Notes under the pieces: generated by a model
Told to the model about the DNA's origin: nothing
The model's input: the letters and a program-made list of their open reading frames with translations, nothing else
Database searches by the model: none
Assembly: GCF_003151075.1 (NCBI RefSeq)
Contig: NZ_CP029482.1
Span: forward strand, 6,602,001 to 6,666,000
Origin: Pseudomonas sp. 31-12
GTDB taxonomy: Bacteria > Pseudomonadota > Gammaproteobacteria > Pseudomonadales > Pseudomonadaceae
Reading direction: 5' to 3'
Length of the DNA: 64,000 nucleotides
Shown here: in pieces, positions 1 through 8,586 of the stretch
Layout of the letters: each line of letters starts with the position of its first letter
How positions within the stretch are numbered: the stretch's first letter is position 1
Made by a program: the position numbers and the translations under genes

Positions 1-244
1 CAGCAACCTGGTGAGCGCCGCCCGTTACCTGGACGGCAAGATGCGCGAAATCCGCAGCAGCGGCAAAGTCATCGGTGCCGACCGCATCGCCGTGATGGCC
101 GCGCTGAACATCACCCACGATCTTTTGCACAAGGAAGAGCGCCCGGATGTGCAGGCCAGCGGCTCGACGCGAGAGCAGGTTCGCGACCTGCTGGATCGCG
201 TCGATCTGGTGCTCGCCACCGATCCGGACGTCACCAAGGGCTGA
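1..244 (+). CDS. zapA: Cell division protein ZapA (C-terminal part, cut by window edge)
   Basis: The frame is open from base 2 and ends at a TGA at 242-244, so about 80 C-terminal residues are seen. The run SAARYLDGKMREIR followed by DRIAVMAALNITHDLL is typical of the ZapA coiled-coil tail. ZapA is a cytoplasmic protein that binds FtsZ and bundles its filaments at the division ring. In pseudomonads zapA lies just ahead of the 6S RNA gene and ygfA, and that order holds here. The N-terminal FtsZ-binding head is outside the window. The stop codon overlaps the likely -35 box of the 6S promoter. Confidence 0.9.
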   Translation, partial: SNLVSAARYLDGKMREIRSSGKVIGADRIAVMAALNITHDLLHKEERPDVQASGSTREQVRDLLDRVDLVLATDPDVTKG

Positions 245-269
245 AACACGAAACCGCTTGGGGTATACT
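241..269 (+). promoter_or_regulatory. Probable sigma-70 promoter of 6S RNA
   Basis: A -10 box TATACT lies at 264-269. A weaker -35 box CTGAAA lies at 241-246, giving a 17-base spacer. Transcription would start near 276, at the 5' side of the 6S closing stem. The -35 box overlaps the zapA stop codon. Confidence 0.55.
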
Positions 270-275
270 CGCAAC

Positions 276-456
276 ACTCCCTGGGGTGCTTGCCAGTTGA
301 CCACGTCCCTGAGCCGATTCGCACTACCCTGGAGGCTGCACGTTGGGCTGGTGTGCATGTCCGCTAGACGGAAAGCCTTAAAGCCTACTGCATCTTCCAC
401 CTTGAACTTTCGGGTTCAAGGGCTAAGTCAGCAGCGGTTCATCCGGGGAGCCTGAT
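276..456 (+). ncRNA. ssrS: 6S RNA
   Basis: About 180 bases between zapA and ygfA, the standard location of 6S RNA in gammaproteobacteria. The 5' segment CTCCCTGGGGTG can pair with TCCGGGGAG near the 3' end as a closing stem. The internal segments CCCTGAGCCGATT and CCTTGAACTTTCGGGTTCAAGG match what I recall of Pseudomonas 6S. 6S RNA mimics an open promoter, sequesters RNA polymerase carrying sigma-70 in stationary phase, and is released by pRNA synthesis. The ends are estimated from pairing and the promoter position. The ygfA gene follows, as in the E. coli ssrS-ygfA dicistron. Confidence 0.85.
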
Positions 457-462
457 TCCAGT

Positions 463-497
463 CCGATGCCGGTTTAAATACCGGCATCGGCTTTTTT
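463..497 (+). terminator. Intrinsic terminator after 6S RNA
   Basis: An 11-bp perfect stem (CCGATGCCGGT / ACCGGCATCGG) with loop TTAAAT is followed by CTTTTTT. It lies between the 6S 3' end and ygfA, so it would end most 6S transcripts and leave ygfA to read-through or its own promoter. Confidence 0.8.
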
Positions 498-539
498 ACG
501 GGTACGCTTTATGTATCCGTCCTGTCGAAGCCTGAATCC

Positions 540-1145
540 ATGACCGAACCTGCGCTGCTGCCCCGCCCGCAACTTCGACGCATGCTGCGCAAGGCCCGCC
601 GCGCACTGACACCCAGTCAACAGCGCCAGGCTGCTCGCGGGCTGTACAAGCAATTAGCCCAGCAGCCGCTGTTTCGCCGGGCAAAACACATCTCCCTGTA
701 TCTGCCCACCGACGGTGAAATCGACCCGCGCTTGCTGCTGCGCGCTGCGCAACGTCGGGGCAAGGCGACTTATCTACCGGTGCTCAGTGCCTGGCCGCGA
801 ACCAAAATGGTGTTCCAGCGGATTCGTCCCGGTGAAAAGCTGAAGCCCAACCGCTTTCGCATTCTCGAACCCCGGCACAACCTCGCCCGTCAGCGCAAAG
901 TCTGGGCGCTGGACCTGGTCCTATTGCCGTTGGTGGGATTTGACGACGTCGGCGGACGCCTGGGAATGGGCGGCGGTTTCTACGATCGAAGCCTCGCCTA
1001 TCTGGCGCGCAGGAAAAACTGGCGCAAGCCGACACTGCTGGGGCTGGCCCATGAATGTCAGAAGGTAGAACGATTGGCTCAGGCGAGCTGGGATGTGCCG
1101 TTGCAAGGAACGGTAACCGACAAGGCGTGGTATTTCGCAGGTTAG
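540..1145 (+). CDS. ygfA: 5-formyltetrahydrofolate cyclo-ligase
   Basis: 201 aa. It converts 5-formyl-THF to 5,10-methenyl-THF using ATP, returning the storage folate to one-carbon metabolism in the cytoplasm. The N-terminal basic helix LRKARRALT and the C-terminal loop GMGGGFYDRSLAYL (around residues 140-153) are the substrate and phosphate-binding signatures of the family. Length is normal. The ATG at 540 has only a weak ribosome site. The gene sits behind 6S RNA and its terminator, a coupling conserved from E. coli, where YgfA is linked to stationary phase and persistence. Confidence 0.93.
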   Translation: MTEPALLPRPQLRRMLRKARRALTPSQQRQAARGLYKQLAQQPLFRRAKHISLYLPTDGEIDPRLLLRAAQRRGKATYLPVLSAWPRTKMVFQRIRPGEKLKPNRFRILEPRHNLARQRKVWALDLVLLPLVGFDDVGGRLGMGGGFYDRSLAYLARRKNWRKPTLLGLAHECQKVERLAQASWDVPLQGTVTDKAWYFAG

Positions 1146-1177
1146 ACGCCAGGATCAGCGGCGTCCGAAAGACAGTC

Positions 1178-1330
1178 TCAGCGCTTGAAAGCCGACGATT
1201 GTTGTTGCTGCGCGATTTCGATCGGTGCGTCGGTCTTGTTATTCCACAGGCTTTGGGCATAGCCAGTGGTCACGACGCCGAGGCCGAACAAAATAACCAA
1301 AATCCATAGTAAATCCGGTTTGCGTTTCAT
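1178..1330 (-). CDS. Small single-pass membrane protein, 50 aa, unknown function
   Basis: Reading right to left, an ATG at 1330-1328 is preceded by a run of six G (GGGGGGCAATCG, a strong ribosome site). The product begins MKRKPDLLWILVILFGLGVV and continues TTGYAQSLWNN to a TGA at 1180-1178. The basic start, one hydrophobic helix (residues 7-23) and a short polar Gln-rich tail suggest an inner membrane microprotein with its tail outside. The helix could instead be a signal sequence cut after YAQ. It is convergent with ygfA. I recall similar proteins in other fluorescent pseudomonads but know no function. No terminator is obvious between it and ygfA. Confidence 0.6.
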   Translation of the reverse strand: MKRKPDLLWILVILFGLGVVTTGYAQSLWNNKTDAPIEIAQQQQSSAFKR

Positions 1331-1531
1331 CGATTGCCCCCCAAAGGCACATCAACACGATGACAGCAGCGGTTTCCGTTGTAGGTGTAGGCCGTGCAGC
1401 AGCGTCAAGCTTAGAAGGCCGGCATTTTGCGACAACGTGAACTGACACGCAAACGCTGGCGTCAACCGACCGTCGGTTTGTCATAAAATTGCCCGACAAC
1501 TTGCCCACTCACCTCGCAAGGAGCAAAAACC

Positions 1532-1981
1532 ATGGCCTATTGGCTGATGAAATCCGAGCCCGATGAACTCTCGATCAAAGATCTTGCGAAGCTTGGAAAA
1601 GCGCGCTGGGACGGGGTTCGCAACTATCAGGCGCGTAACTTTTTGCGGACGATGGCAGTGGGCGACGAGTTTTTCTTCTATCACTCCAGCTGCCCCGAGC
1701 CCGGGATTGCCGGGATCGGAAAGATTGTTGAAGCGGCGTATCCGGACCCGACGGCGCTGGAGCCGGAAAGTCATTACTACGATCCCAAGGCCACGGCAGA
1801 GAAAAACGCCTGGAGCGCGATTGATGTGGCGCATGTCGAGACGTTTGCCAAAGTGTTAAAGCTGGATTACTTGAAGCAGCAGACGGCGTTGGCGCAGATG
1901 CCGTTGGTGCAGAAAGGTTCGCGGCTTTCGGTGATGCCCGTCACCGCCGAGCAATGGGCAGCGGTGTTGGGCCTGCGCTGA
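1532..1981 (+). CDS. EVE domain protein
   Basis: 149 aa, a complete single EVE domain (old DUF55, thymocyte nuclear protein 1 family). It starts MAYWLMKSEPDELSI and has WDGVRNYQARNFLR and FFYHSSCPEPGIAGIGKI, the motifs lining the aromatic pocket of this PUA-like fold. EVE and YTH domains bind modified bases in nucleic acids, so a modified RNA or DNA base is a likely ligand; its identity is not shown by sequence. The start has a good AAGGAG site 8 bases upstream. The neighbours give no functional hint. In PAO1 the matching gene is near PA5229. Confidence 0.88.
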   Translation: MAYWLMKSEPDELSIKDLAKLGKARWDGVRNYQARNFLRTMAVGDEFFFYHSSCPEPGIAGIGKIVEAAYPDPTALEPESHYYDPKATAEKNAWSAIDVAHVETFAKVLKLDYLKQQTALAQMPLVQKGSRLSVMPVTAEQWAAVLGLR

Positions 1982-2104
1982 AAAACGCTGCACTGCCCGC
2001 CGCTCTGATCTGGATCGATCAGGCGTGGCACCCAGTTGACAGATATCAAGTCACCCCCGCCGCTTGCCTGTCAGACTACGACGCTACAGACGCAGGATGC
2101 CGAC

Positions 2105-3070
2105 ATGTCGATTCACAGCCGCTCTTCACTCTTTTTCGCCTTTTTACTGGGCGCTTTGCTGCTGGCTGCCGGGGGGTTTGGTTATTGGAAGTCGACCCTT
2201 AACCGACTCCCCGAAGGGTTGTATGTCGGTAATGGTCGACTTGAAGCCACTGAAGTACAGATCGCCAGCAAAACACCCGGCCGGCTGGCCGAAGTCCTGG
2301 TCGATGAAGGCGACAAGGTGACCAAGGGTCAACTGCTGGCACGCATGGACACCCGGACCCTCGAAGCCCAGCGCAGGCAGGCTGAAGCCGAAGTGATACG
2401 CGCCCGGGAGAACCTCAATGCCGCCCAGGCTAATGTGCAACTGCGCCAGAGCGAGCAACGGCTTGCGCAGCAAGAGCTCAACCGCTCCCAGGAATTGTTC
2501 AAACGCGGTTTCGCCAGCGGCCAGATCATCGACCAACAGCAATCGCGCTTCGACACCGGCAACGCGGCCGTCGCCGCAGCCCGCGCTCAGGTGTCCGCTG
2601 TCGGCGCAGCCATTGGCGCGGCACAGGCACAAGTCGCTCAGTTGACCAGCGAAATTGACGACAGCAGCCTGCGGGCGCCCATTGACGGGGTGATTCAGCT
2701 GCGTATGGCCGAACCCGGTGAAGTCCTCGGTGCCGGCGGGCGGGTATTGCTGCTGATCGATCCGAATGACCAGTACATGAACCTCTATCTCGCCGCATCC
2801 GTCGTCGGACGCCTGGCGGTCGGTGATGAAGCGCGGGTCCTGCTGGACGCCCTGCCCGGCCAGCCGTTGCCGGCGAAAATCAGCTTCGTGGCGGCCAAGT
2901 CGCAGTTCACACCCAAAGAAGTCGAGACCCGCGACGAACGTCAGAAACTGGTGTTTCGGGTCAAGCTACGCCTGACCCAACCCAGCAGCGTGCCCCTAGC
3001 CAAACCGGGGATGCCCGGTAACGGCTACGTGCGCACGGCGCCCATTGCCTGGCCGGCCAATCTTCAATGA
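2105..3070 (+). CDS. HlyD/EmrA-type membrane fusion protein (YhiI-like)
   Basis: 321 aa. An N-terminal membrane helix (residues 8-25) anchors a periplasmic adaptor. A biotinyl-lipoyl half motif follows (GRLAEVLVDEGDKVTKGQLLARMD), then a long Gln/Ala-rich coiled coil (about residues 80-185), the second lipoyl half (SLRAPIDGVIQLRMAEPGEV) and a beta barrel. It would bridge the inner-membrane ABC exporter encoded next to an outer-membrane channel. The ATG at 2105 is chosen over an in-frame upstream start because it has AGGA 7 bases upstream and begins right before the membrane helix. Its last codons overlap the next gene by 4 bases (ATGA). Confidence 0.88.
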   Translation: MSIHSRSSLFFAFLLGALLLAAGGFGYWKSTLNRLPEGLYVGNGRLEATEVQIASKTPGRLAEVLVDEGDKVTKGQLLARMDTRTLEAQRRQAEAEVIRARENLNAAQANVQLRQSEQRLAQQELNRSQELFKRGFASGQIIDQQQSRFDTGNAAVAAARAQVSAVGAAIGAAQAQVAQLTSEIDDSSLRAPIDGVIQLRMAEPGEVLGAGGRVLLLIDPNDQYMNLYLAASVVGRLAVGDEARVLLDALPGQPLPAKISFVAAKSQFTPKEVETRDERQKLVFRVKLRLTQPSSVPLAKPGMPGNGYVRTAPIAWPANLQ

Positions 3071-5790
3071 CCGCCCTGGCGCTGCATGCCGCCGGCCTTC
3101 AGCACCGTTACGGCCAACAGCAAGTGCTAACCGACATCACGTTCAGCCTGCCCGCCGGTACCCGATGCGGCTTGATCGGTCCGGATGGCGCCGGAAAATC
3201 CAGTCTGTTGGGTTTGATCGCTGGCGTGAAGACGTTACAAGACGGCCAACTGGACGTGCTCAGTGGCTCGATCCAGGATCGACGGCACCGTAACAGCCTC
3301 TATTCGCGAATCGCGTTCATGCCTCAAGGCCTGGGCGGCAACCTGTATCCCGAACTGTCGATCAGCGAGAACATTCACTTCTTCGCCACCTTGTTCGGGC
3401 TGTCCGGAACCGAATGTGATCAGCGCATGCAAAGTCTGTTGCTGGCCACCGACCTGCTGCGGTTCGCCGAGCGCCCGGCGGGCAAGTTGTCGGGCGGAAT
3501 GAAACAGAAGCTCGGCCTGTGCTGTGCGCTTATTCATGAGCCCGACCTGCTAATCCTCGACGAGCCGACCACCGGGGTCGATCCCTTGTCCCGGCGGCGC
3601 TTCTGGGAGTTGATTGATGACGTTCGGCGCCAGCGCCCGCAACTGACGCTGCTGGTCGCCACCGCGTACATGGAAGAGGCCGAGCAATTCGAACACTGCC
3701 TGATGCTCGATGGCGGCAAACTGATCGCCGCCGGTTTGAGCCGCGACCTCGGGGCGGTGACTCCCAGCGGCAAGCTCGATGAGGCCTTTACCCACTTTCA
3801 GGGCGACACCGGCCGTGACAACCAGCCGCTGGTGATCCCTGCCCGAACCAACGCCACCGCCGACATCGCCATCCAGGCCCATGACCTGACCCTGCGCTTC
3901 GGCGACTTCACGGCGGTGGACAAGGTCAGCTTCGCCATCGGCCGCGGCGAGATCTTCGGGTTTCTGGGCTCCAATGGCTGCGGCAAAACCACCACCATGA
4001 AAGTGCTCACCGGGCTGATCCCGGCCAGCGAAGGCAGCGCCACGCTGCTGGGCAATCCGGTGAATGCCAAGGATCTGGCGACCCGCAAACGCGTCGGCTT
4101 CATGTCCCAGAGCTTCTCGCTCTATGGCGAACTCAGCGTGCGGCAGAATCTGGATTTGCACGCCCGGTTGTTCGATTTGCCCAAGGCCGAGAGCGCGCAA
4201 CGCATCGACGAGCTGATCCAGCGCTTCAATCTGGGCAGCGTCGCTCATCAACCGTCTGGAGCACTGCCCCTTGGCCTGCGCCAACGGTTATCCCTGGCGG
4301 TGGCGGTGCTGCATCGCCCGGAAGTGCTGATCCTCGATGAACCGACGTCCGGCGTCGATCCGGCTGCCCGGGATGATTTCTGGCGGTTGCTGATCGAACT
4401 GTCTCGTGAACAGGGCGTGACGATTTTCCTGTCCACGCACTTCATGAATGAAGCCCAGCGCTGCGACCGCATCTCGCTGATGCACGCCGGCAAGGTACTG
4501 GCCTGCGACACCCCGGCAGCCTTGCAACAGCAGTTCAATGGCCAGACACTGGAGGCGGCGTTCGTCACTTGCCTGGAACAGGCCCAAGGCCCGATCGCAA
4601 CGTCGACGCCGCCAACGCCCGTCGACACGACGCCCGTACCAGCCACACCGATGCAAGATAGCCGCTTCAGCTTTGGACGGTTACGGGCGCTGGCGAGTCG
4701 TGAAGGCAAGGAATTGCTGCGCGATAAAGTGCGCATGGCTTTTGCACTGCTCGGGGCAATGTTCATGATGGTCATCTTCGGCTACGGCATTTCCCTGGAC
4801 GTGGAAAAACTCGCCTTCGCGGTTTACGACCAGGACCAGACCCCACAAAGCCGGGCGTACCTGGAGGCTTTCCGCAGCTCCCGTTATTTCGACGAACAAC
4901 CGCCCATCAGCGACGCGGCGCAATTGCATCGACGATTACAGCGCTCGGAAATCAAACTGGCCCTGGAGATCCCGTCGGGATTTGGCCGAGATCTGTTCGC
5001 TGGTCGCCAACCCGCGGTGGCAGCCTGGTTCGATGGCGGCATGCCGTTTCGCGCCGAAACCAGCCGCAATTACGTGGAAGCGGTACACCAGGCCAACCTG
5101 GTGCAATTGGCCGAGCAGTCCAGCCCCGCACTGAACCGGCAAACGGCAGCCAAACTGGAAACCCGCTTCCGTTACAACCAGGATGTCGTCAGCGTCAACG
5201 CCATCGGTCCCGGAGTGATGGCGCTGATCCTGGCGTTCATTCCGGCCATGCTGACGGCACTGGGCATCGTGCGGGAGAAAGAACTGGGCTCGATCACCAA
5301 CTTCTACGCCACACCGCTGACACGACTGGAGTTCCTGTTAGGTAAACAAGCGCCGTATCTGGCCATCAGTCTGATCAACCTCGCCGTCCTGACAGCCATG
5401 AACCGCTGGCTGTTCGGCGTGCCCTTCAAGGGCAGCGCCCTGACCCTGGCCTTCGGCGGACTGCTCTACGTGCTGGCAACCACCAGCATGGGCCTGTTGA
5501 TTTCGGCGTTCACCCGAACCCAGATCGCCGCCATTCTCGGCACCATGATCATTACCAGTCTGCCGACCATTCAGTTTTCCGGCTTGATCGTGCCGCGGTC
5601 GTCCCTTGATGGCGCGGCTGCTGTCATGGGGATGCTGTTTCCAGCGGGCTATTTCCTCGATATCGCCGTTGGCACATTTACCAAGGCACTGGATATCCGG
5701 CAGCTGTGGCCGCAATGCCTCGCACTGTTCGGGTTTTTTCTGGGTTTCACCGGCCTTAGCCTGGCCATGCTGAAAAAGCAGGAGGCCTGA
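3067..5790 (+). CDS. rbbA: ABC exporter with two ATPase domains fused to a permease (RbbA-like)
   Basis: 907 aa. ATPase domain 1 has Walker A GPDGAGKSS (38-46), signature LSGGMKQ (141-147) and Walker B LLILDEPTTG (161-170). Domain 2 has Walker A GSNGCGKTTT (300-309) and Walker B ending LDEP (423-426), but its signature reads LPLGLRQR (400-407) instead of LSGG. Residues from about 540 form an ABC-2 permease: an N-terminal helix, a large periplasmic loop and a C-terminal bundle of helices. This is the architecture of E. coli RbbA, once described as a ribosome-associated ATPase. With its HlyD-like and YhhJ-like neighbours it should form an export pump with an unknown substrate. Start and stop overlap both neighbours, so the three genes are one operon. 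Confidence 0.88.
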   Translation: MTALALHAAGLQHRYGQQQVLTDITFSLPAGTRCGLIGPDGAGKSSLLGLIAGVKTLQDGQLDVLSGSIQDRRHRNSLYSRIAFMPQGLGGNLYPELSISENIHFFATLFGLSGTECDQRMQSLLLATDLLRFAERPAGKLSGGMKQKLGLCCALIHEPDLLILDEPTTGVDPLSRRRFWELIDDVRRQRPQLTLLVATAYMEEAEQFEHCLMLDGGKLIAAGLSRDLGAVTPSGKLDEAFTHFQGDTGRDNQPLVIPARTNATADIAIQAHDLTLRFGDFTAVDKVSFAIGRGEIFGFLGSNGCGKTTTMKVLTGLIPASEGSATLLGNPVNAKDLATRKRVGFMSQSFSLYGELSVRQNLDLHARLFDLPKAESAQRIDELIQRFNLGSVAHQPSGALPLGLRQRLSLAVAVLHRPEVLILDEPTSGVDPAARDDFWRLLIELSREQGVTIFLSTHFMNEAQRCDRISLMHAGKVLACDTPAALQQQFNGQTLEAAFVTCLEQAQGPIATSTPPTPVDTTPVPATPMQDSRFSFGRLRALASREGKELLRDKVRMAFALLGAMFMMVIFGYGISLDVEKLAFAVYDQDQTPQSRAYLEAFRSSRYFDEQPPISDAAQLHRRLQRSEIKLALEIPSGFGRDLFAGRQPAVAAWFDGGMPFRAETSRNYVEAVHQANLVQLAEQSSPALNRQTAAKLETRFRYNQDVVSVNAIGPGVMALILAFIPAMLTALGIVREKELGSITNFYATPLTRLEFLLGKQAPYLAISLINLAVLTAMNRWLFGVPFKGSALTLAFGGLLYVLATTSMGLLISAFTRTQIAAILGTMIITSLPTIQFSGLIVPRSSLDGAAAVMGMLFPAGYFLDIAVGTFTKALDIRQLWPQCLALFGFFLGFTGLSLAMLKKQEA

Positions 5791-6908
5791 TGCACAAGCT
5801 TGCGCACATCCTGCGTCTTGGCCTCAAGGAACTCACCAGCCTGCGACACGACAGCGTGTTGCTGCTGTTCCTGTTCTATGCCTTCACCGTCGCGATCTAC
5901 ATGCCGGCTGCGGGCTCGGTGATCGGCGTGCACAACGCCAGCGTGGCCATCGTCGATGAAGATCACAGCCACCTGTCACGACAATTGGCGCAAGCCCTGC
6001 AACCGCCGGAATTCCAGCCTCCGGTGGCGCTGCCCTACGAACAACTGGACGAAGTACTCGACAGCGGGCGATTCACGTTCGTCATCAATGTCCCGGCCAA
6101 TTTCCAGGCGGATCTGTTGGCTGGCCGCCAGCCAGCCGTGCAGGTCAACGTCGACGCCACCGCCATGAGCCAAGCGTTCATGGGCGCGGGGTACATCGGA
6201 CGGATTTTCCAGCGCGAATTGCTGACCTACAGTGGCCAGGGCGATGCGGCGAGCAAAGCCCCCGTGCTGTTGACGACGAGAGCGCTGTTCAATACCAACC
6301 TGGAGGGTGGCTGGTTCCTGGCAGTGATTCAAATCGTCAACAACATAACCATTCTCGCCATCATCCTGACCGGCACAGCGCTACTGCGTGAACGCGAACA
6401 CGGCACCCTCGACCATTTGCTGGTGCTGCCCCTGACGGCGCTTGAAATCATGCTGGCGAAAATCTGGAGCAACATGCTGGTGGTGGTGCTATGCACCTGG
6501 GTCTCGCTGGAGGTGATCGTCAAAGGTGCACTCGGCGTGCCTCTGGCCGGCTCCATGACCCTGTTCTTGCTGGTGACGGCCATTTATCTGTTCGCCAGCA
6601 CAGCGCTGGGGATATTCCTCGCGACCCTCGCCCGCTCTACACCGCAATTCGGCCTGCTGGCCATTCCGGTGATCATCCCGATGTTGCTGCTCTCCGGGGG
6701 CAGTACGCCGCTCGACAGCATGCCGCAATGGCTGCAATGGGTGATGCAAGGCTCGCCCTCGACGCACTTCGTCAGCCTCAGTGCGGCGATACTGTTTCGC
6801 GATGCGGGCATCGGTGTGGTATGGCCGGACTTGCTGGCATTAAGCGCCATTGGCCTGCTGTTCTTCATCATTGCGCTGATGCGGTTTCGCAAAAGCCTGG
6901 CGTCCTGA
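5790..6908 (+). CDS. yhhJ: ABC-2 type permease (YhhJ-like)
   Basis: 372 aa. One N-terminal helix, a periplasmic domain of about 130 residues and five or six C-terminal helices give the DrrB/YhiH-type ABC-2 permease fold. The conserved stretch LREREHGTLDHLLVLPLTALE (near residue 195) is the cytoplasmic coupling segment of this family. It starts on the A of the preceding stop codon (TGATG), so translation is coupled to rbbA. It pairs with the permease half of RbbA to make the membrane channel. A REP pair follows the stop. Confidence 0.9.
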   Translation: MHKLAHILRLGLKELTSLRHDSVLLLFLFYAFTVAIYMPAAGSVIGVHNASVAIVDEDHSHLSRQLAQALQPPEFQPPVALPYEQLDEVLDSGRFTFVINVPANFQADLLAGRQPAVQVNVDATAMSQAFMGAGYIGRIFQRELLTYSGQGDAASKAPVLLTTRALFNTNLEGGWFLAVIQIVNNITILAIILTGTALLREREHGTLDHLLVLPLTALEIMLAKIWSNMLVVVLCTWVSLEVIVKGALGVPLAGSMTLFLLVTAIYLFASTALGIFLATLARSTPQFGLLAIPVIIPMLLLSGGSTPLDSMPQWLQWVMQGSPSTHFVSLSAAILFRDAGIGVVWPDLLALSAIGLLFFIIALMRFRKSLAS

Positions 6909-6911
6909 ATC

Positions 6912-6979
6912 GCGGCCAAGCCGGCGCCCACAGGGTTCTGCGCAGGTCCTGTGGGAGCGGGCTTGCTCGCGAAGAGGCC
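6912..6979. repeat. REP pair downstream of yhhJ
   Basis: One clear REP copy (TGTGGGAGCGGGCTTGCTCG, starting near 6949) faces a degenerate partner ending CGCCCACAGG near 6934. It lies between the convergent yhhJ and FliL-like genes. Confidence 0.7.
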
Positions 6980-6998
6980 GGCCCGGGCAGCGAGAGAC

Positions 6999-7406
6999 TT
7001 ACTGAATGATGAGGTTGTTGAACAACAAATCCTCAACCACCGGCTTGCCGGTTTCGTCATTCATCACTTGCTGAGTCTGCTTCAAAGCTTCCTGACGCAG
7101 CTTTTCCTTGGCTTCAACGTTGCTCATCGCTTCGGTCGTCTGCTGCGCAAACAACGCCACCAGCTGATTGCGGATCAACGGCTCGTTGGCCTTCACCGCT
7201 TTTGTCGCCTCGTCACCGGTCACGCGCAAGGCCACATCGGCCTTGTAGACCTTGAGCTTCGGCGTACCGTCCAGCCCGTAGTTGCCCACGAACGGCGGGC
7301 TCAGGGTGATGTAATTGACCTTCGGAGCTTCACCTTCTTTGGCTTCTTCGGCCATCGCTGCCACGGGCAGAGACAGGGCCAGCAACAACATGATCCACGC
7401 TTTCAC
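6999..7406 (-). CDS. Exported FliL-like protein
   Basis: 135 aa. Residues 1-19 form a signal peptide (hydrophobic core WIMLLLALSLPVAAMA), followed by an acidic linker and a FliL-type domain (YITLSPPFVGNYG ... YKADVALRV). True FliL is a membrane-anchored stator partner of the flagellar motor. This one has a cleavable signal, is far from any flagellar gene, and is therefore a paralogue of unknown role. The start is a GTG at 7406-7404 with AAGGAG 6 bases upstream; it fits the signal peptide better than longer in-frame starts. PAO1 has an equivalent near PA5233. Confidence 0.8.
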   Translation of the reverse strand: MKAWIMLLLALSLPVAAMAEEAKEGEAPKVNYITLSPPFVGNYGLDGTPKLKVYKADVALRVTGDEATKAVKANEPLIRNQLVALFAQQTTEAMSNVEAKEKLRQEALKQTQQVMNDETGKPVVEDLLFNNLIIQ

Positions 7407-7556
7407 AATTCGCTCCTTATCCGGTTTGCGGCCTAGCATAACGACCCGCCGCTCAAGCACAAGCTTATGGCTGGCTATCAGGGTCGGGCATGCTCGTTGA
7501 CCCATCGACTCACACACCTACACTTATCGGCCATCACTCCCAAAGGAATAGCCCTG

Positions 7557-8534
7557 ATGAAAGCCGTGCTGTGCAAAGCCTTCGGCCCCGCCGAATCGCT
7601 GGTGCTGGAAGACGTCGCCAGTCCTGTCGCGAAGAAGAATGAAATCCTGCTGGACGTGCATGCCGCCGGGGTGAATTTCCCGGACACGCTGATCATCGAG
7701 GGCAAATACCAGTTCAAGCCGCCCTTCCCGTTTTCCCCGGGTGGCGAAGCGGCCGGAGTGGTCAGTGCGGTGGGTGAGAAGGTCAGCCACCTCAAGGTCG
7801 GTGACCGGGTCATGGCCCTGACCGGCTGGGGCAGCTTTGCCGAACAAGTCGCGGTGCCGGGCTACAACGTGCTGCCGATCCCGCCATCGATGGACTTCAA
7901 CACCGCCGCCGCGTTCAGCATGACCTACGGCACATCGATGCATGCGCTCAAGCAACGGGGCAACCTGCAACCGGGTGAAACCCTGCTGGTGCTCGGCGCT
8001 TCCGGCGGTGTCGGCCTGGCCGCCGTGGAAATCGGCAAAGCCATGGGCGCCCGCGTGATCGCCGCTGCCAGCAGCGCCGAAAAACTTGCGGTGGCCAAGG
8101 CTGCCGGCGCCGATGAATTGATCAACTACAGCGAAACCAGCCTCAAGGACGAGATCAAACGCCTGACCGACGGCCAGGGTGCCGACGTGATCTACGATCC
8201 GGTCGGTGGTGACCTGTTCGACCAGGCCATCCGTGCAATCGCCTGGAACGGCCGGCTACTGGTCGTCGGATTCGCCAGCGGCCGCATTCCGGAACTGCCG
8301 GTGAACCTGGCGCTGCTCAAGGGTGCGGCGGTGGTCGGCGTGTTCTGGGGTTCGTTTGCCCAACGCCAGCCGCAGGACAACGCGGCAAACTTCCAGCAAT
8401 TGTTTGGCTGGTTTGCCGAGGGCAAGTTGAAACCACTGGTGTCGCAGGTGTATCCGCTGAGCAATGCGGCGCAGGCGATCAATGATCTTGGCCAGCGCAA
8501 GGCGGTCGGGAAAGTGGTGGTTCAGGTTCGCTGA
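7557..8534 (+). CDS. Zinc-independent quinone oxidoreductase / MDR family dehydrogenase
   Basis: 325 aa, medium-chain dehydrogenase fold. The N-terminal GroES-like half contains AAGVNFPDTLIIEGKYQ. The Rossmann half has the NADPH motif VLGASGGVGLAAVEIGKA around residues 140-157. The cysteine and histidine zinc ligands of alcohol dehydrogenases are absent, pointing to the Qor/NADPH:quinone reductase subgroup. Related enzymes reduce enones, quinones or acryloyl-CoA; the substrate is not decidable from sequence. The ATG at 7557 has AAAGGA 9 bases upstream. An intrinsic terminator follows directly. Confidence 0.88.
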   Translation: MKAVLCKAFGPAESLVLEDVASPVAKKNEILLDVHAAGVNFPDTLIIEGKYQFKPPFPFSPGGEAAGVVSAVGEKVSHLKVGDRVMALTGWGSFAEQVAVPGYNVLPIPPSMDFNTAAAFSMTYGTSMHALKQRGNLQPGETLLVLGASGGVGLAAVEIGKAMGARVIAAASSAEKLAVAKAAGADELINYSETSLKDEIKRLTDGQGADVIYDPVGGDLFDQAIRAIAWNGRLLVVGFASGRIPELPVNLALLKGAAVVGVFWGSFAQRQPQDNAANFQQLFGWFAEGKLKPLVSQVYPLSNAAQAINDLGQRKAVGKVVVQVR

Positions 8535-8540
8535 GCCTGA

Positions 8541-8577
8541 AAAAAAGCGGTCTGGATTATCCAGGCCGCTTTTTTAT
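8541..8577. terminator. Bidirectional intrinsic terminator between qor-like and tonB-like genes
   Basis: The stem GCGGTCTGG / CCAGGCCGC (one G-T pair) with loop ATTAT is flanked by A runs on the left and TTTTTT on the right. It can serve both convergent genes. Confidence 0.85.
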
Positions 8578-8586
8578 TGTCGGAGG

